This document shows positions 1 to 10,206 of a DNA stretch of 64,000 bases, one piece after another; positions within the stretch are counted from its first letter, which is position 1; the number at the start of each line of letters is the position of its first letter. The position numbers and the translations under genes were made by a program. Where the stretch lies: positions 56,843,257-56,907,256 of the forward strand of contig OU015500.1 of NCBI GenBank assembly GCA_907164885.2. Reading direction: 5' to 3'. The stretch comes from Dolomedes plantarius. Lineage: Eukaryota > Arthropoda > Arachnida > Araneae > Dolomedidae. The notes beneath the pieces are model-generated. The model did not search any database. It saw only the letters and a program-made list of their open reading frames with translations, and was not told the origin of the DNA.

Positions 1-264
1 AAGGATGGTTTTCAAATATTGCTCAGAAAAGGAAGATATACTGTCAGTTTTGCCATTAAAAGGGAATACACATGGGTACGATATATACCAAGCTATTAAA
101 AATCATATTACAAAAATTAATCTTCCGCTTCAATTAATACTTTAATGTTACATTGTGAAATAAGGTGGATTAGTAAGGGAAAAGTCTTGGAACGATTTTT
201 AGAGCTTCTTCCAGAGATAAAACAATTTGTAGAGTCTAAATTAAAGAAAACAAATCATGAATAA
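1..264 (+). pseudogene. hAT-type (ZBED / GTF2I-repeat-like) transposase fragment
   Basis: Two stretches in different + frames read like the catalytic region of domesticated-type hAT transposases. The first (from base 14) contains GYDIYQAIKNHITK and INLPLQ and ends in a stop near 144. The second (from base 148) contains LHCEIRWISKGKVLERFLEL and ends at TAA 262-264. In the family, the motif resembling LHCEVRWLSRGKVL lies well downstream of the first block, so an internal deletion joins the two. The 5' part lies outside the window. No host function is inferred; this is a dead fragment. Confidence 0.7.
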
Positions 265-865
265 TGCATTAATATAATTGAAAATATAATGATAATAAGT
301 AACCTAAAATATAAATTATACAACAAGGACCTGCCACTAACAACACAATATATTTACTAGAATATATTTTGTAACATTCAAACACTTGTCTATTAAAATA
401 AACAATTAATGTTACTTCTATACCATAAAATTTTTCTATGAACTCTAATAGGAGGAAAATATTACTGATATACAATTTCACTGATCGAATACTCTATTTC
501 TCAATTCAAATACTCTATTTACTAGCTGTGGTAAAGATTTATCAGATTTTCTTAACAATTTCTTAATTTAACATATTTTGTTATATAGTGTTTTGGGTAT
601 GGTAAAATAAGAGGAATTTATATTTTGAGAAAACTGCAAAAAATAATTTTTACCTTACTTTTTTCATTATAAACAACATATTACACATTAAAATGCTCCC
701 GTTTTGTAAAATTCCCTTCTTTACTTTCCAAAACAGTAATTTTTTGTCTTTCTAGTTGCTCTCAGGAATTTCCTGCATGTCTTTGATTTCATTTGACTCT
801 GAAGTATTGAGTTATGAATTCTAAGACTATCCAAATTTTTATAGCCTTTCAAATTATATTATTCG
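265..865. other. AT-rich spacer with no recognised gene
   Basis: Low-complexity AT-rich DNA between the hAT fragment and the MITE. The one open frame here (269-481, minus) has no recognisable motif and a composition expected by chance. Bases 858-865 (attattcg) are the left target-site copy of the MITE that follows. Confidence 0.6.
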
Positions 866-1271
866 CAGGGCCGGATTTTCCTATAGGCTAACTAGGCTTC
901 AGCCTAAGGCCTCAAGATCAAGAGTGGCCTACATTCAAATTGTTAGCAAAATTAAAATTACACTACTCTAAAAACAGTGAACACTAAAACACTGGACCGA
1001 AAATAAGGATTAAATTCATAATAATTCATACTTAAACTTTAAATGCGAATTATTATGAAATAAATTTATCTGAATTGAATTTGGTTTAATCTTCAATGTA
1101 TTGAATATATATAGGTTAGTACCATTAACAACATGTTTCATTTAATATATTGATATAATATATCACAGTAATGATGTAGTTTATTATCTCTCATGTAATT
1201 TACAAATGAGAGGTGAAAGGGCCTCATAAGTTTAATAGCCTAGGGCCTCTTTTCATCTAAATCCGGCCCTG
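866..1271. mobile_element. Non-autonomous hAT element (MITE), 406 bp, with perfect 8-bp TSD
   Basis: The ends are inverted repeats: cagggccggattt on the left, and its complement on the right ending ccggccctg at 1271. The flanking octamer attattcg is present exactly at 858-865 and at 1272-1279. An 8-bp duplication together with a CAGGG-type terminus is typical of hAT elements. The interior is AT-rich and has no coding potential, so the element would depend on a transposase supplied elsewhere. It inserted just past the C-terminal coding remnant of the neighbouring Mutator-like gene. Confidence 0.88.
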
Positions 1272-2501
1272 ATTATTCGTGCTATTCGTTCGGGTTATTC
1301 ATGCTTGAAGCACAGTGAAAAAGTGCAGCTATGACATTTTGTTGCATTCCCTTTAAATTTCCTACAGTACTTCGTACCATAGTAATTCTGTAGGTGATCA
1401 ATGAATGTATCGCTTACTTTTCCTTTTCCTGAAAGACCTTTAGTTTTCGTTTTTAATTTTCTTAGACGTGAGCCAGCTATTTTTTGGGCATGTCCAATAC
1501 ATTCCATTTTAGTTATGCTATTGTCTCCATACATATCTTTCACATTAAAAAAACCCTTCAAGTCACCGTCCCCACAATACCCTGTGTATTGCAATTTGCA
1601 TTTTTCCTTTGAGCGACCAAATATTCTTGATGTACCCACAATTTCCATCTTTGAAGCAGAGCCTTGAAAATTATATTGACATATATGGTCAGCTTTTAAT
1701 GTTTCAAACTCTAAATTTTTAGGTAGTCTTTCCAATTTTTATATGTCGGACAGTAGGAAGATAAAATTTCTATGTCCAGAACTTTACCGGTATCAATGGA
1801 AGTAGCAGCAACACACCCAGTCAGAGACGTGTAGCCTCTGTGTTTCCCTGTGCCATCCACAGAAATTCCACATTCCAGCATTCCAGATTCATGATTTTGT
1901 TTCTGCTCAAGATCATTTGCAGCCTTTTTTCATCATATGTTCTGCAATATCTGCAACAACTTTTGAAAGTTTCCCTTCCAAATCTTTGTAAGCTGTTTTA
2001 GTCAGTGCATGTAAATTCAACGTTGAACATAATTTATATGCCGCAGCAAAGCCTTTACCAATCATGCCATACACTAGTGGTGCATGCCATACACTAGTCA
2101 GGTATTTATTTCAGAAGAATTTACATTTATTTTTTTTTTTTGAAGATGCCAAACCTTTATGGAAGTCACAGTTTTTACACTGAATATAAAAATGTGAGCA
2201 CAACCCATATCTTGATTCCTCACATAATGTTTGTTTATCTGCAAAACAGCTTGGACAGCACAGTTCAGATATTATATTTAAAAGAATTCCAATATCTAAA
2301 ATTCTAAAACCACTCATTGAACCACAGTTTTCATTTGTTGATATAGAACTAGCCGTCTGTAGCTTTGAAAAACTGGCAGAAAAACTTTTATCACCAACAG
2401 ATGCAGCAATATGCATTTTACTTTCAACAGGACTATTATTTATTTGTAAATTTATTACCATAAAACTTACGTTTGCGTTTTCTAGAAGTACTTTTTGGCA
2501 T
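1272..2501 (-). pseudogene. Mutator-like (PF20700-type) transposase, broken
   Basis: The reading runs right to left. A plausible start is ATG at 2501 (RKRKRKFYGNK), followed by an N-terminal Cys cluster (SGFRILDIGILLN, CPSC, CKNC; 2111-2461). A central catalytic block is visible in the minus frame near 1750-1870 (VDGTGKHRGYTSLTG, TGKVLDIEILSSYC). A second block is open at 1295-1735 (GSASKMEIVGTSRIFGRS, YCGDGDLK, ECIGHAQK, LQNYYG). A further frame near 1290-1370 reads VGNLKGMQQN and ALFHCASSMN, the family's usual continuation. At least three frame changes separate these blocks, so no full transposase can be made. Recognition rests on the motif order of the Mutator-like transposase domain common in spider genomes; I could not run an alignment. 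Confidence 0.8.
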
Positions 2502-3159
2502 TTTCGTTGAAAAAAAAACTAAAATTATCGAGAAAAATAAATGGATTTAGTGACTTTCAAATGATTAGATCAAGGAGCAAACTCGTGCGTAAACAATGAT
2601 TTGGAATGCACAGTTTAATGCCAATTTCTAAAACAAAATTCGGTAAAAAGCGTTGCCAGATGTAATTCTTAATATTATTAAGATGCTTAAAAAACTATTT
2701 TTGTGTTTTTATGTGCGTATATAATCAGTTTTCCTAACAAAATCATGAAAAACAGCAATGTAAACAAACATTTTTGCTTACTTCCGGTTTGCAGAAACGT
2801 AATTTCAGTTGTAAAATTTCACAGCCAAGCAATATTAAAATATCTGAAACTTGGGTTCTAGACTAGCAAGAAACAAAATTCAAACAGATTTTGAAAGTAA
2901 AAGATCATTCATAAAATAGCAAAAATAAAAAATCGATATTTTGACAGAAATTGACGTTTCAAAGGTGTCCTTATACCTTAAGCATAAATTATTTAAGAAT
3001 TAACACTTACCTTAAAACAAATAAAGGAAGTCTATATAAACTTGTTGAGCAAGGATATCCTCAATATTCCGCTGTAATTATAAATCCAAATAAAGCATTC
3101 AGGTGCACTCGGTAACAAATAACACAGCAGCTGTGTAGTTTGTTCATCATGGCGCATTT
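2502..3159. other. AT-rich region upstream of the Mutator-like relic
   Basis: No gene seen. If the Mutator-like element kept a terminus it should lie here; a short block near 2925-2990 (aaaaatcgatattttgac) loosely resembles sequence upstream of the second Mutator-like copy near 62945 (aaaatcgattttttgaag). This is suggestive only. Confidence 0.4.
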
Positions 3160-3422
3160 GGACGGAGCTGGTCTAAAAGAGCTCCAAAAGATGTCTATAT
3201 CAGTATCTTTTATAGACGTCAACCATAGAGACTTCATCTATTAGAGATCGAAACTTAGAGGACTTATAGATGTATAAAATACGTCTTAGATCTCTAATAG
3301 ACGTCGAAATGAAGTACGACTATTAGACATCTATTTTTTTTTCATCTTACAGAGTTCTGTAGTACGTCCTGGATGTCATGGATGAATTTCGAGCTCTAAT
3401 AGACGACCATTAGCTCTGTGTG

Positions 3423-3424
<2 letters not shown>
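3160..3424. repeat. Cluster of palindromic 'attagagatc / agacgtc' words
   Basis: The stretch is built from variants of the same short words on both strands: agacgtc, tattagagatc, gatctctaatagacgtc, gactattagacatct and gagctctaatagacg. A perfect 13-bp inverted pair, tctattagagatc (3237-3249) and gatctctaataga (3289-3301), brackets 39 bp. It looks like a degraded short repeat or the core of a palindromic MITE. Neither termini nor a target duplication could be defined. Confidence 0.5.

Positions 3425-3500
<76 letters not shown>
3425..3500. repeat. Compound microsatellite (TA)n(TG)n
   Basis: About 50 bp of TA followed by about 25 bp of TG, immediately after the palindromic cluster. Confidence 0.97.
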
Positions 3501-3501
<1 letters not shown>

Positions 3502-3505
3502 GACG

Positions 3506-3850
3506 TTTAATTCTTATTTAGTATTTTACATTATGATATTTTATTTATGTGCACACCAACAGCTAACACAACTTTAAATATCTCTGTGTTTGTAAACCTA
3601 ATAAGACTGAAAGTTCCAAAATTTATCTTAAAATATCGATAACACAGAAGTACAATTTTTAAATATGGAAATCTTAGGCATTTAATTCTTATTTAGAATT
3701 TGACATTATAATATTTTACTTATGTGCACACCTACAGCTAACAAAACTTTAAATATCTTCCCAGTGTTTGTAAACCAAACAAAATTGAAATTCCCCCAAT
3801 CATTCTTAAAACCCCAAAAGTAGAATTGTTTAATATAGAAAACCGAAGTG
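3506..3850. repeat. Two-copy tandem duplication, period 175 bp
   Basis: Both units begin tttaattcttatttag (3506 and 3681) and share the ordered words tatgtgcacacc, acagctaac and actttaaatatct and, further on, gtttgtaaacc. The copies are clearly diverged, so this is an old duplication. No function can be read from it. Confidence 0.85.
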
Positions 3851-3954
3851 CATTGCTATCTTTGTCCCAGAAACTATTCAACTGCAAATATGCCTTGTAC
3901 ACTCTCTGTCTCCCTCTCTCTTTCTCACACACACACAAATAATAATAAAGTCGT

Positions 3955-4400
3955 ATGTATGTATATATCCATACATGCATGCAAAAATAGTCACTGAAAA
4001 AAGATGAAATTATCCAAATTTCAACTAATTTACCTGAGTAAACCGTCAATTTTATCTGAATTTCAGTGATAAATAAGCCTTTTCCAGTCTCCAGTCGCGT
4101 AAAAGACTTTATATGTAGGTATGAATCCATACACAGCACAACTATTCACTGTAAAAGAATAAAGAATGAAATATGATTTCAAGAAACTTACCTAAGTAGT
4201 AAATTTATTATATTTGTTAAGCAAACACACACCAAAAAAAAAATAAGCATTTATATGTTTATGCATAGATCCATATAGAATATTCACTGTAAAAAATAAT
4301 CAGTTTAAAAATGAAAGAATAAAATATACTTAATTACAACTCAATTATCTAAGCAATCCATTTTATATATTTTAATTTTGTGTAAAATCCTTCAATGTGT
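3955..4400. repeat. Degenerate tandem array, about three units of ~150 bp
   Basis: Three diverged units share the order 'ATG-rich Y-atccatac, a run near cactgtaaaa/cactgaaaa, then a tta-cct-aag/gag motif': around 3965-4045, 4115-4200 and 4255-4355. Words such as tattcactgtaaaa recur. A minus open frame over part of this region (3738-4139) is not supported as a gene because it crosses repeat units and lacks a protein motif. Confidence 0.55.
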
Positions 4401-5036
4401 TTCCAGTCATACAAACCTCATTTTCATAAAAATATGCATCAGCTTATTCCTAAAACTATCAGTCATCCTATCCTCTTGAGATTCTTTCCAAATGAATAAA
4501 TATTGATGGATAAGACTGAAATATGAATTTACATCACTCTAATCTATCGAACAAGTGGAGTTTTATTTACGTGACATTCCCACATTTGTGCAGTAAACTA
4601 GAAACAGGTTAGAAACTCAGTGGATGGGAAATTTCGACATCGCTGACAAGAGTTGTTCCATGTCATTATGTATTACGCATTTCAAACAACTTGAGAATGA
4701 CCACTTTGATGTGTTATTCGCCCGACGTTGATTGATGTGTTAGCATATTAATAACCGTAATAACTGCACGAGAGTGCATAGTAAGAGAATCAAATGAATT
4801 CTCGAACAAAACTATACACACTTAGCACAACGTATTACCGTTTATTGAATTTAAACCTGCGCAATTGTACTCGAATTTTCTGAATTATTAAATAAATTGC
4901 AAACTAGTACAGAATAGTCGATTACTATGAATTGTTAACCAGAAAATCTGCAAACAGGTATCCCTTAAACTCTAAAATAAAGTAACTCATAAACAACACG
5001 TGCAGTTTATTTCAATAATTTATATGCAGGTGTTTA
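4401..5036. other. AT-rich spacer, nothing recognised
   Basis: No open frame with a motif, no paired termini and no clear repeat were found. Confidence 0.5.
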
Positions 5037-5044
5037 TGTATATA

Positions 5045-5090
<46 letters not shown>

Positions 5091-5097
5091 TGTGTGC
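5037..5097. repeat. (TA)n microsatellite
   Basis: An almost uninterrupted TA dinucleotide run. Confidence 0.97.
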
Positions 5098-5938
5098 GTA
5101 CATATAACGATTTTCGTATCCCGACAATATTTCGCAATTACATTAGATGCAGTTATTACAAACTGTCCTTAAACAGATATCAGGATTAAAAACTATATAA
5201 TTTTCTAACATACCTGCTACTTTTTTTTAATATATATAGAAAATAAATTATGTGTTTCCTCAAGGCTTAAAAGAAAATATTTACTTTCCCTTACACTAAA
5301 AGAGGAAAAGATGTATTCCAGAGAGAAAGAATATTTTACCTCTCGAGACGAGAAACACCATTTTAAGACTTAGCGCATCATTAAAAATTTTGCAAAACCA
5401 TCTGCTTTGAAAAAGTTAGTTCATTAAAGATTCTTTCGTGAATCTGCTTGCTGCTTGTGTACAGTTATCATTAAAACAAGTTTAAAATGTAAACATCTCA
5501 CAAATCAAAAGAAAACCAATTATATTAAAAATCGCAAAAAGTTGCTGTAAAAAAATATGGGGAACATTAAACAGAACTCTAGCAAATTAGCAGATCATAC
5601 ATACTGTTATCTCGAACACTGTACTTCAAAATATGAAATACGTTACTCTTTGATATGAAGATATGATTAAAAATGCAAAAAAATAATAAAATAAAATAAA
5701 ACAAAATAAACTGCTTTTGTAATGGATATTCAGTAATGCACAGTAAAATTTTAATGTCACACTGAATCTTTAAATATTAGTAAAATTCAATAGACAGAGC
5801 ATTGTTTTTTATATTCAGTAAGTTTCTACATTATACTTCAATATGTTCTCCTTCTTTTTGAGTTAGCTATTGTTCATTTACGAAGATAAAAAGTGAATGT
5901 ATAATTTCTATATACTTTATGGCTTGAAAGATTTAGTT
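5098..5938. other. AT-rich spacer, nothing recognised
   Basis: Contains short A-rich runs (for example aaaataaaataaaacaaaataaa near 5683-5708). No gene or element termini were found. Confidence 0.5.
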
Positions 5939-6640
5939 ATTGGAAGAGTTAATTTAAAATTTAAGTGAAAACCTATGAGAAATAAATAAAAATGTTATTA
6001 ATATTGAAAATTCCAGTTTTAATCAGATTTTTTTTTCTTTCTTTTAATTATACATAAATATTAGTAATCTCTTATAATATATCTCATAATATCCAATGGT
6101 AAAACGAGTCATGAATTCATAAGCTTTATTTTATGTTCCAAATATTGAAATATTTAGTTGAAGAATTAATTTAAAATTATTGGAAGAATTAATTTAAAAT
6201 TTAAGTGAAAACCTACGAGAAATAAATAAAAAAGTTATTAATATTGAAAATGTCAGTTTTAATCATCCATTTTTTTCTTCCTATAAGTTATACATAATTG
6301 TTAATAATCTGTTATATCTCATAATATCCAGTGGTAAAACGAGTCATGAATTCATAAACTTTATTTTATGTTCCAAGTATTGAAATATTTAGTTGAAGAA
6401 TTAATTTAAAATTATTGAAAGTATCAATTTAAAATTTAAGTGAAAACGTACGAGAAATAAATCCATAAAGTTATTAATATTGAAAACGTCAGTTTTAATC
6501 ATTCATTTTTTTTCTTTCTTTTAGTGTTACATTAATGTTAATAATCTCTTATGATATATCTCATAATATCCGGTGGTAAAACTAGTCATGAATTTATAAG
6601 CTTCAGTTTATGTTGTTTTACCATTTTTAGACGCTTTATC
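5939..6640. repeat. Three-copy tandem array, period ~235-240 bp
   Basis: The block ttaagtgaaaac starts at 5961, 6201 and 6436. Each unit then shows gagaaataaat, gttattaatattgaaaa, ccagttttaatca or a variant, a T-rich run, tctcataatatcc and aaaacgagtcatgaattcat. Units differ by scattered substitutions and small indels, indicating an old satellite-like expansion. No coding capacity. Confidence 0.9.
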
Positions 6641-7470
6641 TATGAAAAAATATATATAATTTTGACTTGAAAAAATGCCATCGACCAAAGTAATTAGAAA
6701 TTCATAGTATACATTAATATAATATTAATGGAACTCAAAACTAGTATTGAATTAAGACAATTTTTTAACATCCTGATAAAACATATCTCATATCAGATAT
6801 CCATCTCTATAACATCTACCTGGAAAAAAATATCTCATAATAGCTTTCAAAAAAAGGATTTATGAATTAATGTCGATTGCTTAAATTAATGTCGATTTCT
6901 CTTTTTCAGAATTCTTAATGTGAAAAGATAAACATACTTATTTTTCATGAATGTAAGTGAACGTTATCAAAGTAATAAGAAATTCATACTATACAGATTA
7001 CTATTATATAGATGGTACTCAGAACTAATAGTTAACGTAAACAAATTTTCAACCTCCTTATAAAACATCATAAACTTTAAAACTTATTTCTTTATGTATT
7101 TATTTCAAACACAAAGTTTGTCAATATAATATCTATGTCTAGTTCACTAATTAATGGAACTAAGAATAGAATGAAAAGAATGGAGCTGCATGAAAATGCC
7201 CGAAAATGTATGGAATAGTTTGCATTTTTCGGATATTAATGGAGAGATCCCTTAGAGAAAAGCAATACTGAGATGGTGGCTTCTTCAATATGATAAACAC
7301 AGTGCGAGGTCTTGAACGTTAATATTAGTTAAGCGACACATGAGAGATGCTGAAGCGCTAGTATAAAATTAGTCCCTTCAAAAGTTTTACTAACCCTCAT
7401 CCACAAAGAAGTTTACTAAATTTTGCACTTGATTGTTTTTTGCACATTTTAAATATCACATTTCAATGAA
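6641..7470. other. AT-rich spacer, nothing recognised
   Basis: Some words recur loosely (attcatactatac, cataaac), but no element or gene can be defined. Confidence 0.5.
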
Positions 7471-7688
<218 letters not shown>

Positions 7689-7760
7689 CAGATAGACGTG
7701 CAATATATTTCAATACTTTAATTGTTAACTTTTAAAGAAAGTACGGATATATATATATAT

Positions 7761-9077
7761 TGTGACTCTTTCAAGATTAAATTAAATTAAAGCAGTTTAC
7801 AGAAAACGACTTTCCAGCAAAGGAGACGACCTGAAATTGACCCCCAAAACAACCTCTCCACAATCATAAATACAACTTGCTGCCATAGAATTAAACTGAG
7901 GGCAAATGAAAAATAACACTTAAATTCAAATGACCAAAAGAAAAGGCTTGACAATTATATTTTTAAACTTAACAACAATTTATTCAGACCTTACATGATT
8001 TAACGTTACAATAATTTTTTTTTTTTACCCTTAAGACTATCCTCATCATAAATTAAATCTGCACTTATCCATTTACTTATATATATATATAATAATCACA
8101 ATGGTTACACACACATATTACATAAGAACGGATGGCTGGTGACCTGTAGGTTTTTAACACTTTATATGAGCTCAATATAATTATAATAGAATTAAATTTA
8201 ATATTACCTCAGTCGACTGTAGGCTAAAAAATTTGAGAGGGAAATGTAAGGAAAGGAAGAAAAGAAAACAAAAAATCGAAATTGCAGGCTCCATAGCTGC
8301 TTCAATGACCAGGGAATACTTCAATTTTCCGGGATCGGACGGAGAGACGCTGAAGGGGTAAAACGGCCAAACGCTCCGAAGTCACGACAGTACTCCCTCC
8401 GTTTTTCTACACCACCCCCTCCGAAGGAAAAACCCGCGAAGGGGAAAACTTTTTTTTTTACACCCCTCGCCTGCGCGTAGGAATGAAAGACGTAAAATAG
8501 TTCTTTTCGGCTCCTTGCGTTACGGGCATACAACCACCTTAACTCTGGAATGCCCTGGCCCTTCTTGGATGTTAGAGGCTGAATTATTTTTTCCATGCAT
8601 TGGTACTTGGCTGTTTTTCCTTTATTAATAAGCTGCGGAGGAACTCGCCTTCTTCAGGTGTTGTATCCCACCGCGGAAGAAAAAAAACTCCTCCTCGAGC
8701 CGGCCTGAGTGCAGAATCACTTAACATTCCTTTGGGCTGTGTTTTTGGTACGAAGCTAGATGGACACTCCGAGATCCCACGGGGTCCTGCGAAAGCGTAA
8801 GACAAAAAATGGCAAGGAAGGAGGTATAGAGTTACCGTGGCATAGATTTTGAAAAGAAAAAGGTAACTCTAAGGAAAACCGAGTTTAGGGAAAGAAAAGG
8901 GGTTTTACCAAATATCTAATTTTATATTATTAAATTAAATTTTACAAAACAACCTTATACAGCCATCCAATAGAATAATCCAGCCACCTTACATTATATC
9001 TATAAATATACATATATCATAACAGAGAAAGACGTGATATTATAAATAAAACATACAGTCTTACATTAACCATAACA
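7761..9077 (-). repeat. 3' LTR of the gypsy element
   Basis: 1,317 bp, matching 17170-18488. By eye I find one substitution (ctgaaattg versus ctaaaattg) and two single-base length changes in homopolymers. The core, about 8330-8810, is much richer in G+C than the flanks and carries short open frames on both strands. They occur identically in the other LTR and have no known motif, so I treat them as fortuitous. Confidence 0.95.
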
Positions 9078-9090
9078 ACATCCCTCTTGT
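9078..9090 (-). other. Polypurine tract candidate
   Basis: Read on the minus strand, the bases next to the 3' LTR are ACAAGAGGGATGT. This purine-rich stretch is in the position where plus-strand DNA synthesis of an LTR retrotransposon is primed. The assignment is by position and composition. Confidence 0.6.
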
Positions 9091-9746
9091 ACGAAAAAAA
9101 AAAAATTTTAACGAAGGGAAAAAATTTTTTTTCTCTCTCCCCTTACAGAGACAAAAATAATTTAAAAAAACTTAAAGAAGTCATGTTGGGTATTCGTACA
9201 CATATGTTGTAAAAAACAAATGGAACACTAACATAAGATACACACTTCGATTGTCTAAGACTTAAAAACTTTTACATCTGAGAGAAAGTTCTCTACAACC
9301 AAAGTTTCCAACTGAAACAGTAGCTTACTCGTTAGCCTGCCTGAACTAGGAACAACCTAGCTGAAGAGGCAACAACCTGATCACGCAAGCCACTAACTGC
9401 GATTGATTTTACTTAAAAAATTTACACATTACGTTTCCAAAATACAAAAAAAAAACTACACATTACATTTTAATTACAACAAAACAATACGTTACCATAA
9501 GGCGCAGAAGAAGAGTGTCCTTAAACGTGCAAATATATACACCTCAAACAGCTTTCACTCTTGGGACTAGCGTGGAGTGCATGGACATGACGTTATGAAG
9601 TTCCCAAAGGGAAAAAAGAAGACAAGATCGGGACTTTACAGTACATGCAGGGTGACTTGGCAAGCATGCATTGCCTTACAAAGGATGATACAATAAATTT
9701 GTGCAAATATGTTGGTAGCTGGACACATTCTTCTTCTTCTTCTTCT

Positions 9747-9796
<50 letters not shown>

Positions 9797-10206
9797 GGAA
9801 CAGCCAGCGAATCTTTATTTATTTATTTATTTATTTTTCGCTGCATACACAACTGCTATTTAATAGTCCTTATCCTATCTTGTGTGTATTAGCTAACCGC
9901 TGAGTCTTTTCGTTGTCACGGCTGAATTCGCATCCGCACGGATTACATTTCATCCAGTTTTTTTTTTTTTTTTTACAATTCACTGGGGAAAACACAATGC
10001 AAACTATAAACAAAATTTTCTATAGAATACTTTACACAAAAAAAACCTTTGTTCTATCAAAAGACCAAGTGGAGACACCTTGACATGTGGTAACATACAC
10101 AACAATTCACTTTTACTATTATTTTTTTTCGGATAATTGTACAAAAATAAGTGATATATACACGCGGCCGTAATTCTATTAAGCACGAAAAGCAAATTGC
10201 CAGAGC
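9091..10206 (-). other. 3' non-coding part of the gypsy element
   Basis: About 1.1 kb between the pol stop and the 3' LTR. It contains A/T homopolymers, a TTC/poly-T tract (9728-9793), an ATTT run (9816-9837) and a second T run (9957-9974). No envelope or other frame with a recognisable motif; the frames over the T run are low-complexity artefacts. Confidence 0.7.
9728..9793. repeat. (TTC)n followed by poly-T
   Basis: About 20 bp of ttc repeats followed by about 43 T residues, inside the 3' non-coding part of the gypsy element. On the element's sense strand this is poly-A then GAA repeats. Confidence 0.95.

Noticed and set aside
3738..4139. 133-residue minus frame as a gene
   Set aside because: It spans parts of tandem repeat units, has no motif and is AT-driven in composition.
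8321..8805. Open frames of 66-91 residues in the gypsy LTR (also at 17732-18216)
   Set aside because: They lie within LTRs, overlap on both strands, show no motif and duplicate only because the LTR does.
9078..10206. Envelope gene in the gypsy element
   Set aside because: No frame of useful length, signal peptide or membrane segment in the 3' part; only low-complexity frames over a T run.
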